Positions 14,034 through 19,594 of a DNA stretch of 20,621 bases are shown here, piece by piece; within the stretch, counting starts at the first letter, position 1; each line of letters opens with the position of its first letter. A program made the translations under genes and the position numbers. The notes under the pieces are model-generated. The model made no database searches. It was not told where the DNA came from and saw only the letters and a list, made by a program, of their open reading frames with translations. This stretch comes from a virus. The DNA is taken from positions 1 through 20,621 of IMG/VR virus record IMGVR_UViG_3300032299_000988. The stretch is one strand, 5' to 3'.

Positions 14034-14058
14034 ATCGAACGGGAGGAACCCGAACGAT
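14034..14058. promoter_or_regulatory. Imperfect 25-base dyad, possible operator
   Basis: ATCGAACGGG and CCCGAACGAT flank AGGAA. Eight of ten positions pair, with an internal AA/AA mismatch. It is followed by an A-rich leader (14060-14087) and the first gene of the DNA metabolism block. It could be an operator for a repressor or an RNA hairpin in the leader. I found no convincing -35/-10 pair, but host promoter preferences are unknown. Confidence 0.4.
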
Positions 14059-14087
14059 AGAAACCAAAATAGAAATAGAAAATAAAT

Positions 14088-14234
14088 ATGAAACTCTACC
14101 TCTGCGAGGGCTACGACCCTCTCTTCGGCCCAGTCAGAGACCTCGTTTACGCCGCCTCGATTACCGAGGCTAAGGCTAAATTCTTCAAATTCTTCGGCAT
14201 CCCCTCCCTCCACACCCAAATCCAAAAACTATGA
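14088..14234 (+). CDS. Small hypothetical protein, 48 residues
   Basis: ATG 14088 to TGA 14232-14234. The sequence starts MKLYLCEGYDPLFGPVRDLV and continues AASITEAKAKFFKFFGIP. It looks like real protein (strand, turn, helix) and is coupled to the next gene by ATGA. The leader is A-rich (AATAGAAATAGAAAATAAAT) without a Shine-Dalgarno sequence. As the first gene after the intergenic region it would be the promoter-proximal early gene. No function is recognised. Confidence 0.5.
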   Translation: MKLYLCEGYDPLFGPVRDLVYAASITEAKAKFFKFFGIPSLHTQIQKL

Positions 14235-14371
14235 GCACCATTGAATTTCTAGTCACCTACAGCATTGCTGGCATCGCCATGTTTACCAGCGGATATCTAA
14301 TCGGCCGGAGCAAAGCGCAAAGCGAATCCGAACGCATCCGCCGGTGGTGGTTTAACCGTCAAAACAAATGA
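14231..14371 (+). CDS. Small single-pass membrane protein, 46 residues
   Basis: ATG 14231 to TGA 14369-14371. One hydrophobic helix (about 5-25, EFLVTYSIAGIAMFTSGYLI) is followed by a basic tail (GRSKAQSESERIRRWWFN). By the positive-inside rule the tail would face the cytoplasm. It overlaps both neighbours by 4 bases. Early membrane miniproteins in phages can serve in superinfection exclusion or host takeover, but nothing here proves that. Confidence 0.5.
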   Translation: MSTIEFLVTYSIAGIAMFTSGYLIGRSKAQSESERIRRWWFNRQNK

Positions 14372-14808
14372 TCGCCCTTGACCCAGGCACAACGCACACT
14401 GCGTTCGTGCAGTTCGACCACGGTCTAATAATCGACCACGGCTACCTGCCGAATGCGGAGATCAGACAGATTCTGATCGATCGCGAATATACAAGCGTGG
14501 CCTGCGAAATGATCGCCAGCTACGGAATGGCGGTGGGGGCCAGCACATTCGAGACCTGCGTCTGGATCGGTAGATTCATTGAGGTGGCACGCACGCCGGT
14601 GCGGCTCTGCTACCGCAAGGACATCAAAATGTATCTCTGCGGCTCGATGCGAGCCAAGGATGGAAACATCCGCCAGAGACTCATTGACATTTTCGGGCAC
14701 CAAGGCACGAAGAAACAGCCGGGGAAAACCTACGGCATCAAATCCCACACCTGGGCGGCACTGGCAGTGGCCGTTTACGCTGCCGAAACGAACGAAAAAT
14801 ACAAATGA
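14368..14808 (+). CDS. RuvC-like Holliday junction resolvase/nuclease
   Basis: 146 residues. The N-terminus MIALDPGTTHTAFVQFD contains the RNase H-fold DPG motif (D5), followed by a second strand. ACEMIASYGMAVG (46-58) carries the expected second acid, E47. The C-terminus, KSHTWAALAVAVYAAE (125-140), matches the last helix of RuvC-like phage nucleases; H127 is present, but the usual fourth acid there is not obvious. The family resolves branched DNA during replication or packaging, in the presence of metal. The neighbouring recombination genes fit. Start at ATG 14368 in an ACAAATGA junction. Confidence 0.7.
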   Translation: MIALDPGTTHTAFVQFDHGLIIDHGYLPNAEIRQILIDREYTSVACEMIASYGMAVGASTFETCVWIGRFIEVARTPVRLCYRKDIKMYLCGSMRAKDGNIRQRLIDIFGHQGTKKQPGKTYGIKSHTWAALAVAVYAAETNEKYK

Positions 14809-15077
14809 AAATAGAAAATATAACACTAAGAGATTGTTTCGCATCACAAGCAATTAATGGGTTGATTCAAGTTAAAATTGAATCATCTAAATATGAACTA
14901 ACAGAAGAAAGTAATTTTAATGTTGCAAAAGCATATGATGATAATGGCAACGTCGTTTTTGCCATTCCAGATGTGTGCATTTTGTGTGATGATAAAGAAG
15001 CATATTTTCAACTTGCCTCAGCGGCTTATGCCTTGGCAGATGCAATGATGATTGCAAGAGAAAAAAATAACATATGA
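14805..15077 (+). CDS. AT-rich small protein of unknown function
   Basis: 90 residues from ATG 14805 (ACAAATGA junction). The N-terminus IENITLRDCFASQAINGLI and the C-terminus YALADAMMIAREK resemble short hypothetical proteins of phage early regions that begin T-L-R-D-x-F-A-x-Q-A and end in an A-D-A-M-x-x-A-R helix. The middle is longer and strand-like (NVVFAIPDVCILCDDKE). The gene is much richer in A and T than both the RuvC-like and Sak4-like genes around it, which suggests separate acquisition together with its downstream partner. No enzyme motif is seen. Confidence 0.55.
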   Translation: MKIENITLRDCFASQAINGLIQVKIESSKYELTEESNFNVAKAYDDNGNVVFAIPDVCILCDDKEAYFQLASAAYALADAMMIAREKNNI

Positions 15078-15445
15078 AAATAACAGAAGGTGGATGGGAC
15101 GGGCTTAGAGAATGGAATCCAAGTTACAAAGCAAATCATCGCCCTGCTTGGTTTAAAGATAAAGTGAGATTATTAAATAAACTTAAAACAGGTGTATATA
15201 AGCCATTTGAAGAACTCAACATCTCCAGAGTAGGATCAGGATGGGATCATACTGGCAGCATAAGTATATGGGGAGAGTTCGATCGTGCAGTTTATTCAAT
15301 GCCATACGGAAATCACGATGAGTCAATGCAAAGATTTGCAGATGAACATTACATGGGGTTAGAAATTCAAGATTCATCTCCTTGGAACACAGCAACAAGA
15401 TTATATATATTTAGAAAAAACAACAAAGAAAACCAAAACAAATGA
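15074..15445 (+). CDS. AT-rich hypothetical protein, partner of the preceding gene
   Basis: 123 residues, ATG 15074 in a 4-base overlap. It contains WNPSYKANHRPAWFKDK (14-30), a basic helix, then SRVGSGWDHTGSISIWGEFD and a C-terminal strand pair ending in a Lys/Asn-rich tail. The Trp-, His- and Asp-rich stretches hint at a folded globular domain, but I recognise no family. AT-rich like the previous gene and unlike the following one. It shares its first codons (ATGAAAATAACA) with the next gene, a possible exchange seam. Confidence 0.5.
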   Translation: MKITEGGWDGLREWNPSYKANHRPAWFKDKVRLLNKLKTGVYKPFEELNISRVGSGWDHTGSISIWGEFDRAVYSMPYGNHDESMQRFADEHYMGLEIQDSSPWNTATRLYIFRKNNKENQNK

Positions 15446-16380
15446 AAATAACAACAGGCAAACAAACACGCGCCCAGCGCGTAGTCATCTACGGCGTGGA
15501 GTCGGTCGGAAAGTCGACCTTCGCAGCGCAGTTTCCCAAACCGCTATTCCTCGACATTGAGCAAGGCACAAGCCACCTCGATGTTGACCGGTGCGACATC
15601 AATAGCTGGAAGCAACTCACGGACGCATTGGCCGAGGCTAAAGCAACCGACTACAAGACCATCGTCGTCGACAGCGCGGATTGGGCAGAGCGGCTCTGCG
15701 TCGAAGACCTTCTAGCCACCAGCAAAAAGACCAGCATCGAAGACTTCGGATACGGCAAGGGCTGGGTCATGGTCGCGGAGCGAATTAGCCGCATGCTGAC
15801 CAGCATTGATGCGTTGATTGACGGCGGAAAACATGTGGTGTTGATAGCTCACTCCAGGATCGTTAAATTCGAGGCACCCGATGCGCTCGCACCTTATGAC
15901 CGTTACGAGTTGAAACTGAGCAAGCAATGTTCCCCGCTGCTTAAAGAGTTCGCGGATGAACTTTGGTTCCTGCGGTTTAAGACCAAGGTTAGCACCTCCG
16001 AGACAGGCAAAGGTAAAGGACTTGGCGGCAAGGAGCGCGTCATGCTTACCACACACAGCGCGGCCTACGATGCGAAGACCCGCAGTGGTCTCGCGGAGGA
16101 GCTGCCGTTGGAGTGGGATTCGGTGGCGCATTTATTCGCTACAAACGCAACGCCGAAGGCAAAAGCCAAACCGGCTGTTGTCGTGGTCGGTGCCGAGCAT
16201 GTGCGCGCCTTCGAAATGCTCGAGGCCAACGAGGAAGCGGTCAACGCCTTCCTTGTCTCCAATAAATCGATCCAGCCAGGACAAACTTGGCGAGATGTCT
16301 CTGAGAAACTCCGCGCAAACATCGTGGCTCGCCCGGAGGCGCTGATTGCCAAGGCTACCGAATTGAAGGAGGCAGCATGA
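15442..16380 (+). CDS. Sak4-like phage recombinase ATPase (RecA fold)
   Basis: 312 residues. Walker A is GVESVGKS (18-25), followed by PLFLDIEQGTSHLD. Walker B is TIVVDS (73-78, D77), with a LIAHS segment (134-138) like the sensor strand. A single RecA-type core with this order is typical of the AAA_24/Sak4 group of phage single-strand annealing or recombinase proteins, which act with an SSB. The next genes encode a PD-(D/E)XK nuclease and an SSB-like protein, completing a recombination module. The C-terminal 80 residues are helical and probably regulatory. Start at ATG 15442 in an ACAAATGA junction. Confidence 0.75.
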   Translation: MKITTGKQTRAQRVVIYGVESVGKSTFAAQFPKPLFLDIEQGTSHLDVDRCDINSWKQLTDALAEAKATDYKTIVVDSADWAERLCVEDLLATSKKTSIEDFGYGKGWVMVAERISRMLTSIDALIDGGKHVVLIAHSRIVKFEAPDALAPYDRYELKLSKQCSPLLKEFADELWFLRFKTKVSTSETGKGKGLGGKERVMLTTHSAAYDAKTRSGLAEELPLEWDSVAHLFATNATPKAKAKPAVVVVGAEHVRAFEMLEANEEAVNAFLVSNKSIQPGQTWRDVSEKLRANIVARPEALIAKATELKEAA

Positions 16381-16583
16381 GATTAACCACAGAGGACACG
16401 GAGGACACGGAGGAAATGCTTGCACTGACTCCGCTTGGGTTAATCTCGATTTACTTGGACGAATACGACGCCAAGAAAGTTGCAGACCAGATCGAACTCT
16501 ATTTCCGGCGCAATCACTGCGGAATGGCGATCGATGACAACAAGTTAAGTTTCGTCAAAATAGCGGAGGTGGGCAATGAGTAA
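16377..16583 (+). CDS. Small hypothetical protein with TED-repeat N-terminus
   Basis: 68 residues. AAGGAGG (16366-16372) supports ATG 16377; an alternative start is ATG 16416, preceded by GGAGG (16409-16413). The N-terminus TTEDTEDTEE is encoded by a 9-bp tandem repeat that resembles a dispersed genomic repeat. The rest (LTPLGLISIYLDEYDAKKVA, then QIELYFRRNH) is a plausible helical protein. If the second start is used, the repeat would be untranslated leader. Function unknown. It overlaps the nuclease gene by 8 bases. Confidence 0.55.
   Translation: MRLTTEDTEDTEEMLALTPLGLISIYLDEYDAKKVADQIELYFRRNHCGMAIDDNKLSFVKIAEVGNE
16392..16413. repeat. GAGGACACG tandem repeat (dispersed-repeat-like)
   Basis: Two perfect copies of GAGGACACG (16392-16400, 16401-16409) and a partial GAGG. 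With the preceding TTAACCACA it looks like the ACCACAGAGGACAC-type repeat that is scattered in many Verrucomicrobia, Planctomycetes and related genomes. That resemblance is from memory and would need a search. Confidence 0.6.
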
Positions 16584-17580
16584 AGAACTCACCGCCTCCA
16601 TGGCACCAAAGCTCGCGGAATGTGCCGTATTCGTCGGTGCATCCGGTGCGTCGGCGGCAGCCGAGCGCGGGACGGCTATCGACAAGGCGCTTCGGTTTGC
16701 AATGGATGGCGATGAGTCACATTTGCATCAGTTGCCTATCGCCGACCAAGAATCTGCCGCCTGGGGCATTCGCACGCTCCACAAGCTATCTGGTGGCGAG
16801 CATGTGGAGACACGCGAAGAGTATCTCGCCATGGCAGTGCCGGGACTCTCGAAGCTCGGCACCTCGGATGCTCTTTGCAAGCGCAAGCGCTGGGTGGCAG
16901 ATGTAAAAAGCGGCCAAGTCAGAAATTACCGCCAGCAGCTCGCAGCCTACAGTTTAGCCTGTATGGAGGATCACTTTGCCGAATCGTGGACCGCGCATGT
17001 GATCTACATAGATCAGCGGCTCGTGCGGTCCTACGACTTCACGCGCTCAGAAGCCGAGCAGATTACGCAGGGATGGATCTCCGAGGCTACGAGCGCAGAC
17101 GCCAAGCCTACGCCGAATGAGGCGTGCGGCTGGTGTGCCAATTACAACACTTGCAAGGCCATCGTGCGCCAATCCTCCGAGGCGCTGGCTTTGGTTCACT
17201 CCGAGACATCGATTGAGGAAATCAAAGCCAAGTTGCTCGCCAATCCCATTGAGTTTTCAATCTTTGCCAAGAACTGGAAGAGCGCGGAAAAGGAAATCGC
17301 CAAGCCGCTGCTCAAAATCCTCAAAGAGCGCGTTGACGCTGGCGAGGAGATTCCAGGCTGGAAGGTCACGGAATCCGCCGGCGAGCAGTATGTCGAGACC
17401 CAAGCCATCGCCGAGGTCGCAAAGCATACCTCCATCGAAACGCTCATCCTTGCCATGGGTGGGTCAATGAGCGGTGAAAAATTTCGCCAATTCTGTGCCG
17501 ATTCCGGCGTGGAAGTGAACGAAGCGGCTATCAAGCGGGGAGCCGGAAGCAAAACCCTGCGCCAAACCAAAATCAAATAA
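16576..17580 (+). CDS. PD-(D/E)XK exonuclease, Cas4/RecB-like, with four-Cys site
   Basis: 334 residues; GGAGGTG (16565-16571) supports ATG 16576. The nuclease core is LGTSDAL (94-100, D98), then WVADVKSGQVRNYRQQLAAY (106-125) with D109-x-K111 and the Q-x-x-x-Y helix. Cysteines C16, C184, C187 and C193 (CGWCANYNTC) repeat the one-plus-three layout of iron-sulfur nucleases such as Cas4 and AddB. The family degrades DNA ends to leave single strands. It follows the Sak4-like ATPase and precedes the SSB-like gene. The usual G-T-x-x-H helix reads GTAID, so the His is replaced. No adjacent CRISPR genes are present. Confidence 0.75.
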   Translation: MSKELTASMAPKLAECAVFVGASGASAAAERGTAIDKALRFAMDGDESHLHQLPIADQESAAWGIRTLHKLSGGEHVETREEYLAMAVPGLSKLGTSDALCKRKRWVADVKSGQVRNYRQQLAAYSLACMEDHFAESWTAHVIYIDQRLVRSYDFTRSEAEQITQGWISEATSADAKPTPNEACGWCANYNTCKAIVRQSSEALALVHSETSIEEIKAKLLANPIEFSIFAKNWKSAEKEIAKPLLKILKERVDAGEEIPGWKVTESAGEQYVETQAIAEVAKHTSIETLILAMGGSMSGEKFRQFCADSGVEVNEAAIKRGAGSKTLRQTKIK

Positions 17581-17583
17581 CCT

Positions 17584-18018
17584 ATGCCAACATACAAACA
17601 ACAAGAACCACAAGCCCCACAGATCACGCCCGGAAAACACAAGGTCGAGATCGAGGGAGCTGAACTCAAAGTGTCACCCAAAACCGGCAACGAATACATC
17701 CGAATGAAGTGCCGGGTGAAACTGCCGGACGGAAGCAACGGAGGGACGATCTACGACAACATGGTGTTCGTCGCCAAGGCCGCATGGAAGATCGACCAAG
17801 TCCGCGAGGCGCTGGGCTTTGCCATCGTGCCAGACGAGATCGCCAGCGTGGAACCGGAAGACCTCCTCGGACGCAGCGGGACGGTGATCGTCGAGTTCAA
17901 TGAAGAGACCGGATACCACGAGGTCGCCCGCTGGGTGTCGGAGAAGGAGCTGGCCGAAGCCAAGGCGAAGACTGTAACAATCAACACTAATGCGGACTCC
18001 GACGAGATTCCGTTTTAA
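17584..18018 (+). CDS. DUF669-like, probable single-stranded DNA-binding protein
   Basis: 144 residues. The core ITPGKHKVEIEGAELKVS, NEYIRMKCRV, YDNMVFVAKAAWK resembles DUF669 proteins, OB-fold-like phage proteins found beside Sak4 and exonuclease genes. The C-terminus, DSDEIPF, mimics the acidic tip of bacterial SSB (usually DDDIPF), which recruits partner proteins. It would coat single strands made by the upstream nuclease and stimulate the Sak4-like protein. The gap of 3 bases to the nuclease gene indicates one operon. SSB function is inferred from neighbourhood and tail. Confidence 0.65.
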   Translation: MPTYKQQEPQAPQITPGKHKVEIEGAELKVSPKTGNEYIRMKCRVKLPDGSNGGTIYDNMVFVAKAAWKIDQVREALGFAIVPDEIASVEPEDLLGRSGTVIVEFNEETGYHEVARWVSEKELAEAKAKTVTINTNADSDEIPF

Positions 18019-18036
18019 CTAACCGTAGCTACCGGG

Positions 18037-18058
18037 GCGCGGCGGGATACGCGCAGGA
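18037..18058 (+). promoter_or_regulatory. Short GC hairpin and AGGA ribosome site before the zinc-finger gene
   Basis: GCGCG (18037-18041) pairs with CGCGC (18050-18054) around 8 bases, directly followed by AGGAAAAAAAATGAGTG. The AGGA at 18055-18058 can serve ATG 18065 or, with more usual spacing, GTG 18069. The hairpin is short and its role unproven. Confidence 0.3.
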
Positions 18059-18068
18059 AAAAAAATGA

Positions 18069-18248
18069 GTGAACAACTACGACCCCGAAACAATCTGGAG
18101 CATGTGCCTGTCGAAAAAGGCATACCCGAGCGAGCGCACGGTCGCACTCAAGCTCGCCGAGGTGCGGCTCGCCCGGCGCAACCGCAAGAAGTCGATCAGG
18201 AGATATGCGTGCCCGATCTGCCACAAATTTCACCTGACCAAAAAATAG
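18069..18248 (+). CDS. Small basic zinc-finger protein
   Basis: 59 residues from GTG 18069; the frame is closed by TGA at 18066-18068, and the next in-frame start is ATG 18102. The middle is a basic helix (TVALKLAEVRLARRNRKKS) and the end is YACPICHKFHLTKK, with C48, C51, H52 and H55. A C-P-x-C-x-x-x-H-L-T ending is a frequent small zinc finger in phage early regions. The competing ATG 18065 frame over the same bases encodes an Arg/Pro/Gln-rich stretch and looks like a shadow. A role in nucleic acid binding is likely but unspecified. Confidence 0.65.
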   Translation: MNNYDPETIWSMCLSKKAYPSERTVALKLAEVRLARRNRKKSIRRYACPICHKFHLTKK

Positions 18249-18259
18249 ACAACGAGCTA

Positions 18260-18487
18260 ATGTTTACTCGCGGCCTGCTCTGCGGAATGATTGAGCAGGC
18301 TGTGCTCGACGCTCAGAATGAAACCGTCTACGAGACCAAGAGCCTAAACGAACACAGGGAGATGAACCAGAAGAGCGCCATCGCATTTCTCAACTCGACC
18401 TTTTACAGCCAACTCTGCATGGCCCTTGGGAACGCATCCGGATTCCACATACCATCAAAACGAATCCGCCAGAAAGCAATGTCATGA
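18260..18487 (+). CDS. Small phage protein of unknown function
   Basis: 75 residues from ATG 18260, 11 bases after the zinc-finger stop. Visible are FTRGLLCGMIEQAVLDAQ, then SAIAFLNSTFYSQLCMALG and a basic end. The A-x-A-F-L-N-S segment followed by a hydrophobic helix resembles short early proteins in other phages. The frame stays open back to ATG 18065, so a 140-residue form starting there cannot be excluded. It is linked to the next gene by ATGA. No catalytic motif is seen. Confidence 0.55.
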   Translation: MFTRGLLCGMIEQAVLDAQNETVYETKSLNEHREMNQKSAIAFLNSTFYSQLCMALGNASGFHIPSKRIRQKAMS

Positions 18488-18672
18488 CATCAATAAAACA
18501 ATACCCAGATTGGACTTGCTTGCCGTGTGGCGCTCTGCACGGCAGAAAATCGCCTCAGGTTTCAACATGGCATTACGGAAGGTGCGATGTATGTGGCAAA
18601 AATAACAATGTAACTGAACCCAGAGACTTTGGACACTTTCCAAATTGGTTCACCAAGGCAAAAGCGAAATGA
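18484..18672 (+). CDS. Small zinc-ribbon protein
   Basis: 62 residues, ATG 18484 in a 4-base overlap. Cysteine pairs WTCLPCGALHG (10-20) and RCDVCGKNN (33-41) form a four-Cys zinc ribbon, followed by TEPRDFGHFPNWF. The C-x-x-C-G, C-D-V-C-G and T-E-P-R-D-F-G pattern is familiar from short phage and bacterial proteins encoded in replication regions. Likely binds nucleic acid or a protein partner through the ribbon. Function is not established from sequence. Confidence 0.65.
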   Translation: MTSIKQYPDWTCLPCGALHGRKSPQVSTWHYGRCDVCGKNNNVTEPRDFGHFPNWFTKAKAK

Positions 18673-19079
18673 ACAAACGACCTACACCAGAGACGGATGC
18701 GTTTATTTCTGTTGGATTGGAAAATGCCGACCGAGAATGTGTGCCAGCAGATTTTGCACGAAAACTGGAGCGAGAGCGCGACCAGGCGCTGATGGATCGT
18801 GCCAATGGGGATATGGCCACCATGACGATCAACCACTACGAGCGAATTCTCCGCGAGCAAAACGAGGCGAAGGCCGATGCGGCCAAAATTGCGGACATTT
18901 TGTCCGGATTGGAACTCCGTTCGACTGAAGAGCTAGCGAGGCTGGAGCAAGAGCGCGACGAGGCGAGAGAAGCGTTGCGAGAACTTTGGCAAACTGCTGA
19001 CGCCTACATTCCGCAAATTGATGAAGAACAAACAACAAAATGGCATAACGCGATGTTTGGAAATTCTAAAAATGGATAA
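18669..19079 (+). CDS. Phage coiled-coil protein of unknown function
   Basis: 136 residues from ATG 18669 (4-base overlap); an in-frame ATG at 18645 lies in the previous gene. It starts RPTPETDAFISVGLE, then VPADFARKLERERDQAL and a long charged helix (LARLEQERDEAREALREL). The T-P-x-T-D-A start followed by F-A-R-x-L-E-R-E recurs in short hypothetical phage proteins. The helix should form a coiled coil, so an oligomeric or scaffold-like role is possible. No enzymatic motif. Confidence 0.6.
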   Translation: MNKRPTPETDAFISVGLENADRECVPADFARKLERERDQALMDRANGDMATMTINHYERILREQNEAKADAAKIADILSGLELRSTEELARLEQERDEAREALRELWQTADAYIPQIDEEQTTKWHNAMFGNSKNG

Positions 19080-19106
19080 TCAAATAAGACCCATGAAAAA
19101 GAGACC

Positions 19107-19148
19107 ATGAGAGTCATTGACGCGATCAAGCGCTGGAAGGAATTATGA
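19107..19148 (+). CDS. Possible 13-codon leader ORF
   Basis: ATG 19107 to TGA 19146-19148 encodes MRVIDAIKRWKEL and overlaps the next start by 4 bases, like the other junctions here. Its end contains GGAAGGA (19135-19141), the ribosome site of the next gene. It may be a coupling leader or chance; an overlapping ATG at 19093 gives only four codons. Confidence 0.2.
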   Translation: MRVIDAIKRWKEL

Positions 19149-19594
19149 GTGAATGGATCAAAGTTGAACACCACATCCACGAAAAGGTGGAGGTGGCAAC
19201 GATTGCCGAGTTGACCGGATTGGACCCGGATGCGGTGGTCGGGAAGCTGTGCAAAGTGTGGTCGTGGGCGTCACGGAATTGTCACGGTGACGGCGTGACA
19301 GGAATCGCGTCACTGCGAATTATCCGCGAAATCACGGGCTGCGAGACCTTCGACGAAGCACTCGCAAATTGTGGTTGGATCATAATCAAAGGCGACAAAG
19401 TAAGCTTCTCAAACTTCGATCGGCACAACTCGCAAACAGCTAAAGAGAGGGCGCTTGCAACTCAAAGAAAGTGGAAGCAACGCACCAAAGAAGCTGTCAC
19501 GAAAATGTCACGCTCCAAGCGTGACCAAAACGGGACTAGAAGAGAAGAGAATAGAGTCGGGGTCTTCGACCCCTCTCCGGTGACTTGTCTATGA
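19145..19594 (+). CDS. Phage replication initiator/helicase-loader-like protein
   Basis: 149 residues, ATG 19145 with GGAAGGA upstream. The N-terminal domain (WIKVEHHIHEKVEVATIAEL, VVGKLCKVWSWA, GDGVTGI, then SFSNFDRHNSQTAKERAL) matches the winged-helix start of phage replisome organiser proteins, where a W-x-K-x-E segment, a V-x-G-x-L helix and an F-D-x-H-N-x-x-x-A-K motif recur. The C-terminus is basic (RKWKQRTKEAVTKMSRSK) and probably binds DNA. It overlaps the DnaB-like helicase by 4 bases. The two would cooperate in origin recognition and helicase loading. It is shorter than typical initiators, so the loader domain may be reduced. Confidence 0.6.
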   Translation: MSEWIKVEHHIHEKVEVATIAELTGLDPDAVVGKLCKVWSWASRNCHGDGVTGIASLRIIREITGCETFDEALANCGWIIIKGDKVSFSNFDRHNSQTAKERALATQRKWKQRTKEAVTKMSRSKRDQNGTRREENRVGVFDPSPVTCL

